DNA of 64,000 nt. It comes from Bradyrhizobium uaiense (lineage in GTDB: Bacteria > Pseudomonadota > Alphaproteobacteria > Rhizobiales > Xanthobacteraceae). The position numbers were made by a program, and so were the translations under genes. The stretch lies in contig NZ_VKHP01000010.1 of NCBI RefSeq assembly GCF_010811875.1, positions 18,992 to 82,991 on the forward strand, in the 5' to 3' direction. The stretch's first letter is position 1; every line of letters begins with the position of its first letter. Positions 52,165 through 63,489 of the stretch are shown here, in pieces. Below the pieces are notes generated by a model. That model was not told the DNA's origin and did no database searches. It was given only the letters and a program-made list of their open reading frames with translations.

Positions 52165-54369
52165 ATGGATTCGGCACAAGCACCTGAAATCAAAGAGAAA
52201 GAGGCGGAACTTCCGCCCGTCCCCGCGATCGCAACCAGCCCCGAGCGATTCATCAACCGGGAGCTCTCCTGGCTGCACTTCAACCGGCGGGTGCTCGAGG
52301 AATCGGTCAATCTTGGCCATCCCGTGCTGGAGCGGGTCCGCTTCCTGTCGATCTCGGCGAACAACCTCGACGAGTTCTTCATGGTCCGCGTCGCCGGCAT
52401 CAAGGCGCAGGTCCGCGAGGGCATTGCCGAGCGCAGCCCGGACGGCCTGCTGCCGGCCGAACAGCTCGTGATGATCAACAAGACCGTGTCGCAGCTCGCC
52501 TCCGACCAGCAGGCGATCTGGAGCGACCTGCGCGACATCCTGGCCAAGGTCGGCATCCAGCTGGTCGACGGTCGCGACGTCACCAAGTCCGAGCGCAGCT
52601 GGATCGAGGATCACTTCCTCCACAACATCTTCCCGCTGCTGACCCCGCTGGCGATCGACCCGGCGCATCCGTTCCCGTTCATCCCGAACCTCGGCTTCAC
52701 CGTCGCGCTGCAATTGTCGCGGATCTCCGACGGCAAGGCGATGAACGCGCTGATCCGCATGCCCGGCAAGATTGATCGCTTCATCCGCATTCCCTCCGCG
52801 AAGGAAGGCGCACCGGCGCGGCTGATCACGCTGGAGCAGGCCACCGGCCTGTTCATCGGCCGCCTGTTCCCCGGCTACACCGTCAAGGGTCAGGGCGCGT
52901 TCCGCATCATCAGGGACTCAGAACTCGAAATCGAGGAAGAGGCCGAAGACCTCGTCCGCCTGTTCGAGACCGCGCTCAAGCGCCGCCGCCGCGGATCGGT
53001 GATCCGGCTCGAGATCGAGGCCACGATGCCCGAAGAGCTGCGCATCTTCGTGCAGCACGCATTGTCGGCCGCGGACGATGAAGTGATCCTGGTCGACGGC
53101 GTGCTCGCGATGAACGAGCTGTCGCAGCTCACCCGCCTCAATCGCCCCGATCTCGAATTCCCGCCCTACGTGCCACGCCACCCCGAGCGGGTGCGCGACC
53201 ATGGCGGCGATATCTTCGCCGCCATCCGTCAGAAGGACCTCGTGGTCCACCACCCCTACGAATCCTTCGACGTCGTCGTCCAGTTCCTGCAACAGGCGGC
53301 GCGTGATCCCGACGTCGTCGCGATCAAGCAGACGCTCTATCGCACCTCGAACAATTCGCCGATCGTGCGCGCACTGGCGGAAGCCGCCGAAGCCGGCAAG
53401 TCGGTGACCGCGCTGATCGAGTTGAAGGCGCGCTTCGACGAGGAAGCCAATATCCGCTGGGCCCGCGACCTCGAACGCGCCGGCGTGCAGGTGGTGTACG
53501 GCTTCATCGAACTGAAGACGCACGCCAAGCTGTCGATGGTGGTGCGCCGCGAGGGCGGCAATCTCACGACCTATGTGCACACCGGCACCGGCAACTATCA
53601 TCCGGTCACTGCGCGCATCTACACCGACCTCTCCTACTTCACCTCGGATCCGATCATCGGCCGCGACGTCGCGCGGGTGTTCAACTACATCACCGGCTAT
53701 GCCGAGCCGAGCGACATCGAGAAGATGGCGGTGTCGCCGCTGACGCTGCGCAAGCGGATCATCGAGCACATCCATGGCGAGATCGCCCACGTCAAGCATG
53801 GCCGGCCCGGCGCGGTTTGGATGAAGATGAATGCGCTGGTCGATCCTGACATCATCGACGCGCTGTACGAGGCCTCGCAGGCCGGCGTCGCGGTCGAGCT
53901 CGTGGTGCGCGGCATCTGCTGCCTGCGGCCCGGACTGCCGGGATTGTCGGAGAATATCCGCGTCAAATCGGTGATCGGCCGGTTCCTGGAACATGGTCGA
54001 ATCTATTGCTTCGGTATGGGCCAGGGCCTGCCGAGCACAAAAGCTGCTGTGTATATCTCCTCCGCCGACATGATGCCGCGCAACCTCGACCGCCGCGTCG
54101 AGGTTCTCTGTCCGCTGCAAAATCCCACGGTGCATCAGCAGGTTCTCGAACAAATCATGGTCGCGAACCTGAAGGACAATGAGCAGAGCTGGCAATTGTT
54201 GCCCGATGGGTCGTCAACGCGTATGAAGGCCGCGAAAGGCGAAGAGCCCTTCAATCTACATGACTATTTTATGACAAATCCGAGTCTGTCCGGCCGTGGT
54301 AAGTCTCTCAAGGAATCTTCACCGCGCCGTCTCACGCGTCGCAACGAGCGTCAGCAGCCATCGTCTTAA
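52165..54369 (+). CDS. ppk: Polyphosphate kinase 1
   Basis: A 734-residue PPK1 that makes and degrades polyphosphate. The start ATG 52165 has no strong ribosome site; TTG 52150 is an alternative. The N-domain has [18 protein letters not shown]. The catalytic region contains [19 protein letters not shown] and [15 protein letters not shown], in which H472 is the probable autophosphorylated histidine. LYRTS and RRVEVL also match. It starts 132 bases after hdaA and ends 12 bases before ppx. Confidence 0.97.
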   Translation: MDSAQAPEIKEKEAELPPVPAIATSPERFINRELSWLHFNRRVLEESVNLGHPVLERVRFLSISANNLDEFFMVRVAGIKAQVREGIAERSPDGLLPAEQLVMINKTVSQLASDQQAIWSDLRDILAKVGIQLVDGRDVTKSERSWIEDHFLHNIFPLLTPLAIDPAHPFPFIPNLGFTVALQLSRISDGKAMNALIRMPGKIDRFIRIPSAKEGAPARLITLEQATGLFIGRLFPGYTVKGQGAFRIIRDSELEIEEEAEDLVRLFETALKRRRRGSVIRLEIEATMPEELRIFVQHALSAADDEVILVDGVLAMNELSQLTRLNRPDLEFPPYVPRHPERVRDHGGDIFAAIRQKDLVVHHPYESFDVVVQFLQQAARDPDVVAIKQTLYRTSNNSPIVRALAEAAEAGKSVTALIELKARFDEEANIRWARDLERAGVQVVYGFIELKTHAKLSMVVRREGGNLTTYVHTGTGNYHPVTARIYTDLSYFTSDPIIGRDVARVFNYITGYAEPSDIEKMAVSPLTLRKRIIEHIHGEIAHVKHGRPGAVWMKMNALVDPDIIDALYEASQAGVAVELVVRGICCLRPGLPGLSENIRVKSVIGRFLEHGRIYCFGMGQGLPSTKAAVYISSADMMPRNLDRRVEVLCPLQNPTVHQQVLEQIMVANLKDNEQSWQLLPDGSSTRMKAAKGEEPFNLHDYFMTNPSLSGRGKSLKESSPRRLTRRNERQQPSS

Positions 54370-54381
54370 GGGGGCTTTACG

Positions 54382-55884
54382 GTGAAGCGGCCGCGGAAGC
54401 GCGCTTCCAGCGTCGCTGTCATAGATATCGGCTCGAACTCGGTTCGTCTCGTGGTTTACGAGGCGATGGCGCGCAGCCTCGTCACCATCTTCAACGAGAA
54501 GGCGCTGTGCGGGCTTGGCCGCGAGGTGCAGAGCACCGGCCTGCTCGCAACTGACGCCGTCAACAAGGCGCTCACCGCACTTCGCCGCTTTCGCGCGCTG
54601 TGCAGGATCCAGCAGGTCGGCCGGGTCTATGCGATCGCAACCGCAGCCTGCCGCGACGCCAAGAACGGTCCTGACTTCATCGCCAAGGCCGAGCGCATCT
54701 GCGGCGCCAAGATCGAGATTCTCACCGGACCGCGTGAAGCGAAGCTGTCGGCGCTCGGCGTCGTCTCGGGCGTGCACAATCCGAACGGCATCGTCGGCGA
54801 TCTCGGCGGCGGCTCGCTCGAACTGATCGACGTCAAGGGCAACCGCGTGCGGAGCGGCGTGACGCTGCCGCTCGGCAGCCTCGCACTGCAGGATCTCTCG
54901 AACAAATCGCTCAAGCGCGCCGAACGCATCGTCAAGAACGAGCTGCTCGGCGTTGCCCAGCTCAAGACCGGCCGTGGCCGCACCTTCTACGCGGTCGGCG
55001 GCACCTGGCGCGCGCTGGCACGCATCCACATCATCCAGAGCGGCTACCCGCTCAAGGTGATGCACGGCTATTCAATTCCGGCCGCCGACGCGCTCGACTT
55101 CGCGCAGCGGCTGCGCCGGCTTGCGGCCACCGACATGCTGGCCAACATCGAGTCGGTCGCCGATGCGCGGCGGCCGCTGCTGGCCTACGCCGCGCTCGTG
55201 CTCGAATACATCATCCGCGTGGCCCAGCCGAAGACCATCGTGTTCTCGACCTTCGGCGTACGCGAGGGCCTGCTCTACGAGATGCTGCCGCAGGCCGAGC
55301 GCGCCAAGGACGGGCTGGTCTGCGCCGCACAGGACCTCAACGTGCTGCTGTCGCGCTCGGCACGCCACGCTCAGGAGCTGACCGCGTGGACCGACCGCCT
55401 GGTGCGCGTCGTCAGACTGCGCGAGACCGAGGAAGATCGCAGGCTGCGTCACGTCGCCTGCCTGCTCTCCGACATCGGCTGGCGGGTGCACCCCGATCAT
55501 CGTGGCGAGGAAACCCTCAGCCTGATCATGAACGGCAATTTCGGCTCGATCACGCATCAGGGCCGCGCTTTCGTCGCGCTGTCGGTGTTCTATCGCTACG
55601 CCGGCCTCAGCGAGGAAAACGAACCGCCGCAGCAGATCCGCGCGCTGGTGACGCCGGCGATGGACGAGCGCGCGCGCGTGCTCGGTGCCGCGTTCCGCGT
55701 CGCGCATCTGATCACGGCGGCGCGCACCGGCGTGTTGCCGGCGACGCACTTCCGCACCCAGGGTCGCAAGCTGATGCTGGTGTTCGAGCATCGGATGGTG
55801 GATCTGGTCGCCGACCGCGTCGGCAGCCGCTTCAAGCAATTGGCACGGCTGGTCGGGCGCGCCGGCTCGATCGTGCGGCGCTAG
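54382..55884 (+). CDS. ppx: Exopolyphosphatase (Ppx/GppA family)
   Basis: A 500-residue sugar-kinase-fold phosphatase starting with GTG 54382 (AAGGGGG upstream). The phosphate-1 loop VIDIGSNSVRLVV, VYAIATAACRDAKN, and phosphate-2 loop GIVGDLGGGSLELI are conserved. The C-terminal helical HD-like part (HVACLLSDIGWRVHPDHRGEE) is present. It hydrolyses polyphosphate from the end. Its close coupling to ppk lets the cell balance synthesis and breakdown. Pfam-like Ppx length is normal for alphaproteobacteria. Confidence 0.96.
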   Translation: MKRPRKRASSVAVIDIGSNSVRLVVYEAMARSLVTIFNEKALCGLGREVQSTGLLATDAVNKALTALRRFRALCRIQQVGRVYAIATAACRDAKNGPDFIAKAERICGAKIEILTGPREAKLSALGVVSGVHNPNGIVGDLGGGSLELIDVKGNRVRSGVTLPLGSLALQDLSNKSLKRAERIVKNELLGVAQLKTGRGRTFYAVGGTWRALARIHIIQSGYPLKVMHGYSIPAADALDFAQRLRRLAATDMLANIESVADARRPLLAYAALVLEYIIRVAQPKTIVFSTFGVREGLLYEMLPQAERAKDGLVCAAQDLNVLLSRSARHAQELTAWTDRLVRVVRLRETEEDRRLRHVACLLSDIGWRVHPDHRGEETLSLIMNGNFGSITHQGRAFVALSVFYRYAGLSEENEPPQQIRALVTPAMDERARVLGAAFRVAHLITAARTGVLPATHFRTQGRKLMLVFEHRMVDLVADRVGSRFKQLARLVGRAGSIVRR

Positions 55885-55892
55885 CGTTCAGA

Positions 55893-56732
55893 TCACGCTG
55901 CCTTGGCGGCCTGCTTGGCCTTGCGGACCGCGTGGCGACGCCAGAGCGATCCGATCGCCAGCACCACGACGATGCCGAGCACGGCGAGCGCGATCTCGCC
56001 ACCATTGCCGCCGTGTCCGAAGTGCGGCGACATCCCGATCGACGTCAGCCACGAATCCAGCCTGGCACCGAGAGGTCCGGCGAACAGCGCATCGAGCTTC
56101 GGATGCACGGCCGGATCGGTTGCGATGACGTCGCCGGCGATCCAGCCGAGCAGCGCCGCACCGGCCCAGACCAGGACCGGCAGCTTGGTGAGCAGCGCCA
56201 TGATCAGCGCCGCGCCGGCAACAATCAGGGGAACGCTGATCGCGAGGCCGAGCACCAGCAGCGGCACGCTGCCATTGGCGGCAGCCGCCACAGCGATCAC
56301 ATTGTCGAGGCTCATCACAATATCGGCGACGACGACGATCTGAACCGCGGCCCACAGATGCGACGCCGCGTGCACGCTGTCATCGTCCTCCTGCTCCGGC
56401 ACCAGGAGCTTGGCGGCAATCACGATCAACGCCAGTCCACCGACGAGCTTCAGGTACGGAAGCGCCATCAGGCTGGCGACGATGCCGGTGAAGATGACGC
56501 GCAGCAGCACCGCCGCGGCGGCGCCGAGAATCATGCCCCACAGACGCTGGCGCGGTGCGAGCCCGCGGCAGGCCATCGCGATCACCAGCGCGTTGTCGCC
56601 CGACAGCAGGACATTGATCCATATGATCTTGCCGACGGCGACCCAGAAGGTCGGCGTCGCCATCTCGTTCTTGAACTCGGTGAAGAACGCGCCGATGTAC
56701 GCCGGATCAAAGATCTGCCACAGCCAGTCCAC
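55893..56732 (-). CDS. TerC-family integral membrane protein
   Basis: A 279-residue protein starting with GTG 56732 (AGGACT upstream), with seven to eight hydrophobic segments. Conserved acidic motifs in the membrane are INVLLSGDNALVIAMA and VVADIVMSLDNVIAVA, the two TerC signatures. The loop after the third segment is acidic (PEQEDDDS) and the C-terminus is basic (RRHAVRKAKQAAK). TerC relatives are linked to metal export, notably manganese, during protein secretion. Which metal is used here is inferred. It converges with ppx, 8 bases apart. Confidence 0.9.
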   Translation of the reverse strand: MDWLWQIFDPAYIGAFFTEFKNEMATPTFWVAVGKIIWINVLLSGDNALVIAMACRGLAPRQRLWGMILGAAAAVLLRVIFTGIVASLMALPYLKLVGGLALIVIAAKLLVPEQEDDDSVHAASHLWAAVQIVVVADIVMSLDNVIAVAAAANGSVPLLVLGLAISVPLIVAGAALIMALLTKLPVLVWAGAALLGWIAGDVIATDPAVHPKLDALFAGPLGARLDSWLTSIGMSPHFGHGGNGGEIALAVLGIVVVLAIGSLWRRHAVRKAKQAAKAA

Positions 56733-56843
56733 AGCGAGTCCTATTCGGCCTTGCGGCCGCCCCTGACGGCGGTCGTCCGCCGCTCCCCAGTTTAGTACGA
56801 CGCGGTCTCCTCGGGAGACCGCGTCATTTTCAATTGATCGGCG

Positions 56844-57266
56844 TCAGCCGACGATCTCGTTGCCGGCGAAGAACTGCGCGATCTCGATCACCGCGGTCTC
56901 CGGCGCATCCGAACCATGCACCGAGTTCTCGCCGATCGACTTCGCATAGAGCTTGCGGATGGTGCCTTCGGCGGCCTTCGACGGATCGGTTGCACCCATC
57001 ACGTCGCGATATTTCAGGATGGCGCCCTCGCCTTCCAGCACCTGGACCACCACCGGGCCCGAGGTCATGAAGTCGACCAGTTCGCCGAAGAACGGGCGTG
57101 CCTTGTGGACCGCATAAAAGGTCTCGGCCTGGCCGCGGGTCATCTGGATGCGCTTCTGCGCCACGACCCGGAGGCCCGCCTTCTCGATCACCGCATTGAC
57201 CGCGCCGGTCAGGTTGCGCTCGGTGGCATCGGGCTTGATGATCGAAAAGGTGCGTTCAATCGCCAT
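56844..57266 (-). CDS. ndk: Nucleoside diphosphate kinase
   Basis: A 140-residue kinase with all family motifs: [43 protein letters not shown], and the catalytic histidine in [10 protein letters not shown]. It transfers gamma phosphate between nucleoside triphosphates and diphosphates. A good ribosome site (AAGGAC) precedes ATG 57266. Single gene. Confidence 0.98.
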   Translation of the reverse strand: MAIERTFSIIKPDATERNLTGAVNAVIEKAGLRVVAQKRIQMTRGQAETFYAVHKARPFFGELVDFMTSGPVVVQVLEGEGAILKYRDVMGATDPSKAAEGTIRKLYAKSIGENSVHGSDAPETAVIEIAQFFAGNEIVG

Positions 57267-57615
57267 GATTTCGTCCTTGTAAACAGTGGCTGGGAGTTGC
57301 CGGGGCTTATATCGGCGCGATCGGATAACGGCAAGCGACCCTGTGACGCGTTAGCCTTTAGTTTTGACGCATTTTCGCAACGAAAACCGTCGTCTGGCGG
57401 TCTCCGGAAAGAGGCCGGCTCGGCCGGCTTACCGCGATTTCACCTAGGTGAACCCATTCTGTCAGTGCCGTGCCGCTGCCGTTCAGCTCCAGCCACTTAG
57501 GCTCAGCATCGATCGGACGCCTTGCTGGCCCCCCATCCGCAAGCCTCACAGGACGTCTCGGGAAACGATGTCACCGCGGGCGCGTCACACGCACCCATAC
57601 CTCGAGGAGACGATC

Positions 57616-57882
57616 ATGTTACGCAAAATTTCGCTTGCTGCCATTGCCGCGGTTTCGCTCGGTGCTGCCGCGCTCACCCCGACCTCCGCCTCTGCCTGGG
57701 GCGGATGGCATGGCGGCTGGCACGGTGGATGGCATCACGGCTGGTGGGGCGGCCCGCGCGTTATCGTCGGTGGTCCGGCCTATTATGGCGGTTACGGATA
57801 CGGCTATGGCGGCTGCTATGTCCGCCGCGTCGTGCCGACCCCGTGGGGTCCCCGCTGGCGCCTGGTCAACCGCTGCTACTGA
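57616..57882 (+). CDS. Secreted Gly/His/Trp/Tyr-rich small protein
   Basis: An 88-residue protein from ATG 57616 (GAGGAGA upstream). The signal peptide (MLRKISLAAIAAVSLGAAAL, cleavage near ASA-W) is followed by GGWHGG repeats (HGGWHGGWHHGWW), a GGYGYGYGG stretch, and a C-terminal PWGPRWRLVNRCY with two cysteines. Such proteins are common in rhizobia with no known role; the His-rich part could bind metal. A strong terminator follows. Confidence 0.8.
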   Translation: MLRKISLAAIAAVSLGAAALTPTSASAWGGWHGGWHGGWHHGWWGGPRVIVGGPAYYGGYGYGYGGCYVRRVVPTPWGPRWRLVNRCY

Positions 57883-57920
57883 TCCATCTGGTTCTGTCGA
57901 CTACTCCCCTGACTGACCCC

Positions 57921-57948
57921 AGCCCCGGCCTCGCGCCGGGGCTTTTTT
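57921..57948 (+). terminator. Rho-independent terminator after the Gly/His-rich protein gene
   Basis: The stem agccccgg/ccggggct (57921-57928 and 57935-57942) is followed by six T residues, 39 bases past the stop codon. Confidence 0.92.
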
Positions 57949-58105
57949 CGTACCCACCCGGGAACCCGGCGGCGCGATGCGCCCCACCACCTCAAGGCGA
58001 GAGCAAGGCGGAGCGGAAACCAAATTCGGGGTCGCGACTTGTCATGGCAAGAATTTACCGACCACGCGAGGTGGAACTCGCCAAGAAACATCCAAGAGAT
58101 CTGCC

Positions 58106-58288
58106 ATGACGATGACAATGACCAAGATCGACAACGACGCCGATCAGATTGACCACAAGACATGCCGGTACATCTGCGATGCGGTGGGTGAACGGCTTCA
58201 GCAGAGCATGCGGCCGGAGCCGGCGCTGTCGTCCAGACTGCAGCAGCTTCTCGACGAGATGCAACGACGAGACAGCGATCGTCGCTAG
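58106..58288 (+). CDS. Small hypothetical protein (60 aa)
   Basis: ATG 58106 (weak AAGAGA site) gives 60 residues: a polar start MTMTMTKIDNDADQID, then a conserved-looking helix TCRYICDAVGERLQQSMRPE and a C-terminal helix RLQQLLDEMQRRD. The IxxAVGxxL...PxP..xxxLxxLLxxM pattern has a passing similarity to NepR anti-sigma factors, but the hallmark residues are not all present. There is no sigma factor nearby. Function unknown. Confidence 0.6.
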   Translation: MTMTMTKIDNDADQIDHKTCRYICDAVGERLQQSMRPEPALSSRLQQLLDEMQRRDSDRR

Positions 58289-58400
58289 ATATTTTGGGCT
58301 GGCTGACCGGCAGCCCAAACGCTCTTTCGGGGCCGTTGCCCGGACAGATTTTACCAACAGACGGGTTGCGTTTGGCAGCGGGTCCGGTGAAAACGCTGCA

Positions 58401-60266
<1,866 letters not shown>

Positions 60267-60299
60267 AACTCGCTCACCGGGCGGAGCCACCTATTCGGT

Positions 60300-60421
60300 G
60301 TCGTCCCTGCGAAAGCAGGGACCCATAACCACTGATGGTCATTGTTGCGCAGTCGCGGAACGACGAGTCCCCGTCACCACATCCGCCGCAGAGTATGGGT
60401 CCCTGCTTTCGCAGGGACGAC
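60300..60421. repeat. MITE-like element, copy B (28-bp terminal inverted repeats)
   Basis: The arms at 60300-60327 and 60394-60421 are perfect inverted repeats with the same core (cctgcgaaagcaggga) as the element at 5048-5171. The central part shares several blocks with that copy. It lies between the ABC-F gene and the lipoprotein gene. Confidence 0.8.
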
Positions 60422-60494
60422 GTGTGGAGGGAGCCGTGGCTCTCAGTCTATCCGGTGTTATGCCCGCGCTTGCAGGCAACGTCCTGCCGCTACC

Positions 60495-61046
60495 CTAACC
60501 GTGCGCAGTCTTTTTCTTCTTCGGCTTCGCGACCTTCGGCTCCGGCACAGGATCCGGGCCACGTTCGACCGACGACAGGCGCCCCGAGGTGAAGGTGTAG
60601 ATGCCGGCGCGCGCGCCGCGCGACCAGGTCACGACCGCAACGCGCCCGCCACCCGGTCCACTGGACAGGTTCACGCTATCGGGGGCGCCGATTCCACGCA
60701 CGACGTCGCATTCGGTGTGGCCGAGTGCGACGCTGCCGCCGGTCGGCTGCGGCGGCGGGGCACCGGGAGCCTGCGCGTTCGCGTCCGAGGCACCCGGTGG
60801 CGGTGCCATACCCGGACAGCTCCCGTCGGCACTGACGAGATCGTCGTTGGTCACCGGTTTGTCCGGCGTCAGCGGCGGCGATTCGATCGAGATGTTGCGG
60901 ATGAACACGCGCCCAGGGCGCGAGAACCAGTCCGCATCGCGCGAAAACACGTCGGATGCGCCCGAGCAGCCGGCAAGGCCCGGCGCAAGCACCAGCAACG
61001 CCAGCAGCGACTTCCGACTGAATGTTCCATCTCGCACGATCGACAA
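60495..61046 (-). CDS. Putative lipoprotein
   Basis: A 183-residue protein with a signal peptide and lipobox: LLALLVLAPGLAGC (cleavage before C27). The mature part has a short acidic region, a Pro/Ala-rich linker, and a C-terminal domain VALGHTECDVVRGIGAPDSVNLSSGPGGGRVAVVTW..GIYTFTSGRLSSVE, which faintly resembles the BamE/SmpA fold. It ends in a lysine tract (PKKKKTAHG). It is a likely envelope protein; function unknown. Confidence 0.8.
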   Translation of the reverse strand: MSIVRDGTFSRKSLLALLVLAPGLAGCSGASDVFSRDADWFSRPGRVFIRNISIESPPLTPDKPVTNDDLVSADGSCPGMAPPPGASDANAQAPGAPPPQPTGGSVALGHTECDVVRGIGAPDSVNLSSGPGGGRVAVVTWSRGARAGIYTFTSGRLSSVERGPDPVPEPKVAKPKKKKTAHG

Positions 61047-61149
61047 GGCTCCTGATCCCTCTACCTAAGGGCTTGTCCGAACATCACTTTGCGGCATGAC
61101 CGTGACCCGCCCCCGGAAACGTCGAATTATCATTAATTAGTAGATATCG

Positions 61150-61602
61150 CTATTGGCGCCGCTGCCAGCGTCCCTGCTCGTCGGTCTGCCAATAGGTGAC
61201 CTCGAAGCCGCGCGCCTTGCACGCGGTCCAACTCTCCCTCGCCGACGCGACCGCATCGGGATCGTCGCCGTTGAATACGAGGACCACCCGCTCGTAACTG
61301 TCGCAGTCGGCGGGCAGCGCCGCGTTGTCGACCAGGAAGCGGACATTGGCCCGGTTCGGATTGCCCTCCTCGATCGACAGGATGATCGGTTGATCCCGCG
61401 CGTCGGCAACGCGCGAGCTCGCGTGCGGCAGGAACGAATCGTCGCTGTAAGTCCACAAATGCGCGTCGAGCGTCTCGGCGCGCTCTTGCGACGTCGATTG
61501 CACGACCACGCGCCAGCCGCGCTCGAGTGACTTCTCGAGCAACGGCGGCAAGACGCTTTCCAGCGTCATGTTCTGCAAATGGTAGAACAGAACCTCGGTC
61601 AT
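61150..61602 (-). CDS. holC: DNA polymerase III subunit chi
   Basis: A 150-residue protein with the HolC pattern: TEVLFYHLQNMTLESVLPPLLEKSL at the N-terminus, RAETLDAHLWTYSDDSFLPHA, ILSIEEGNPNRANV, and VVLVFNGDDPDAV. HolC is the clamp-loader subunit that contacts single-strand-binding protein. It starts 15 bases after pepA, and the pair is a common alphaproteobacterial order. Confidence 0.92.
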   Translation of the reverse strand: MTEVLFYHLQNMTLESVLPPLLEKSLERGWRVVVQSTSQERAETLDAHLWTYSDDSFLPHASSRVADARDQPIILSIEEGNPNRANVRFLVDNAALPADCDSYERVVLVFNGDDPDAVASARESWTACKARGFEVTYWQTDEQGRWQRRQ

Positions 61603-61617
61603 GCGTCGGCTGACACT

Positions 61618-63120
61618 TTACTTCTTGGCTTCGTAGTAATCGGAGACGAGCCGTTCGAGCAGCCGGACGCCGTAGCCCGAGCCCCAGCTCTGATTGATCT
61701 CGGTCTTCGGCGCACCCATCGCGGTGCCGGCGATGTCGAGATGCGCCCAGGGCGTGCCGTCGACGAAACGCTGCAGGAATTGCGCCGCGGTGATCGAGCC
61801 GCCATTGCGCCCGCCGGTGTTCTTCATGTCGGCGAATTGCGAGTCGATCTGCTTGTCGTATTCGGGACCGAGCGGCATGCGCCACACTTTCTCGCCGGTC
61901 TCGAGGCCGACCTTGGCGAGGCGCTCGGCGAGTTCGTCATTGTTGGAGAACAGGCCGGCGTGATCGGTGCCGAGCGCGACCATGATCGCGCCGGTCAGCG
62001 TCGCCAGATCGACCATGAATTTCGGCTTGAACTTCTTGGCGACGTACCAGAGCACGTCGGCGAGCACGAGCCGCCCCTCGGCGTCGGTGTTGATGATTTC
62101 GATGGTCTGGCCGGACATCGAGGTGACGATGTCGCCGGGACGCTGCGCATTGCCGTCGGGCATGTTCTCGACGAGCCCGATGGCGCCGACCGCATTGACG
62201 CGGGCCTTGCGCGCGGCGAGCGCGTGCATCAGCCCGACCACGCAGGCCGCACCGCCCATGTCACCCTTCATATCCTCCATGCCGCCGGCCGACTTGATCG
62301 AAATACCGCCGGTGTCGAAGCAGACGCCCTTGCCTACAAAGCCGACCGGCGCCTCGCTCTTCTTGCCGCCGTTCCAGCGCATGATCACGGTACGACTTGG
62401 CCGCGCCGAGCCCTGTCCAACACCGAGCAGCGCGCCCATGCCGAGCTTGGTCATCGCCTTGACGTCGAGGACCTCGACCGTAACGCCGAGCTTGCGGAGT
62501 TGGCTTGCGCGGCGGGCGAACTCTTCGGGGTACAGCACGTTCGGCGGCTCGTTGACGAGCTCACGCGCCAGATTGACGCCGTCGACGATGGACGATTCGG
62601 GCGCGAACGCCTTGTTGGCAGCAGCGACGTCGTCGACGGCGATCGAGACGTCGGCCCGCACCGCGCCGTTCTCGCCGTCTTTCTTCTTGGTCTTGTAGCG
62701 ATCGAACTTGTAGGCGCGCAGGCGGATGCCGGTGGCGATCGCGGCCGCCTGGCCGGCCCCCATCGCGGCATCGGGCAGTTCTGCGATGACGGTCATCGAA
62801 CCGCTGCCGGCGTTCAGTTTGCCGGCCAGAACGCCGCCGAATTTGAGAAAATCCTTCTCCTTGAGGTCGGTCACCTTGCCGGTGCCGATCACGATCAGGC
62901 GGTCGACCTTGATTCCCTCCGGCGCCAGGATGTCGAGAGCTGCCCCACTCTTGCCCTTGAACTGGTTGGCAGCGGCGGCCCGCTTGACCGTCTCGGCGGC
63001 GGCTCCCAGCGCCTTCCTTGTGGCCGCTCCCAGCTTCAATTGCTCGTCGCAAAAGGCGACCAGGATGCCGCGAGCGGACGCGGAGAATGGGACAAAGCCG
63101 ACCTTGACGGCGTCGGACAT
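61618..63120 (-). CDS. pepA: Leucyl aminopeptidase (PepA)
   Basis: A 500-residue M17 aminopeptidase with an excellent ribosome site (GGAGGA, eight bases before ATG). The two-metal site motifs are [16 protein letters not shown] (lysine and aspartate), [12 protein letters not shown], and the signature [12 protein letters not shown]. It forms hexamers and removes N-terminal residues from peptides; in enteric bacteria PepA also binds DNA. It is co-transcribed with holC. It diverges from lptF, the usual arrangement. Confidence 0.97.
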   Translation of the reverse strand: MSDAVKVGFVPFSASARGILVAFCDEQLKLGAATRKALGAAAETVKRAAAANQFKGKSGAALDILAPEGIKVDRLIVIGTGKVTDLKEKDFLKFGGVLAGKLNAGSGSMTVIAELPDAAMGAGQAAAIATGIRLRAYKFDRYKTKKKDGENGAVRADVSIAVDDVAAANKAFAPESSIVDGVNLARELVNEPPNVLYPEEFARRASQLRKLGVTVEVLDVKAMTKLGMGALLGVGQGSARPSRTVIMRWNGGKKSEAPVGFVGKGVCFDTGGISIKSAGGMEDMKGDMGGAACVVGLMHALAARKARVNAVGAIGLVENMPDGNAQRPGDIVTSMSGQTIEIINTDAEGRLVLADVLWYVAKKFKPKFMVDLATLTGAIMVALGTDHAGLFSNNDELAERLAKVGLETGEKVWRMPLGPEYDKQIDSQFADMKNTGGRNGGSITAAQFLQRFVDGTPWAHLDIAGTAMGAPKTEINQSWGSGYGVRLLERLVSDYYEAKK

Positions 63121-63489
63121 AGGAAAATCCTCCAGAACTCAGGGTGTTGCTCGGACCTGAAGCGGTCCTTCCGGCACTCGGCGTGAGCATTGCGATGGCG
63201 GTCCGGAACGCCCCGGACCGGGCTTGTCACACACTATGACCTGTCGGCTGCGCCGCTGCCAAGCGCCGGAGTGGCCGGAAGGCCACAAAAGCGATTAATT
63301 AACCATAAATTAAGCGCGCCTTGGCCCGGCCATTTTGTTGACGGATCAAAGGGATGGTACTGAGAGAGTGGACAGAGAGTGAGCCGGACGAGTCCGCGGC
63401 TCGACCATAGGGGAACCCGGGTTGACGGGATTGGTCGAAAGCCGTGCGTTTGGCTGCGTGCAGGGGGTCTCGGGGGTCGTGCGGTAGCG
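63121..63489. other. Divergent promoter region between pepA and lptF
   Basis: About 370 bases with no gene. An AT-rich stretch around 63290-63315 (gattaattaaccataaattaag) is the likely promoter core. No palindrome or repeat of note is seen. Confidence 0.6.

Noticed and set aside
55386..56795. 469-codon plus-strand frame across ppx and terC
   Set aside because: Out-of-frame in ppx and antisense in terC; Arg/Gln/His-rich with no domain.
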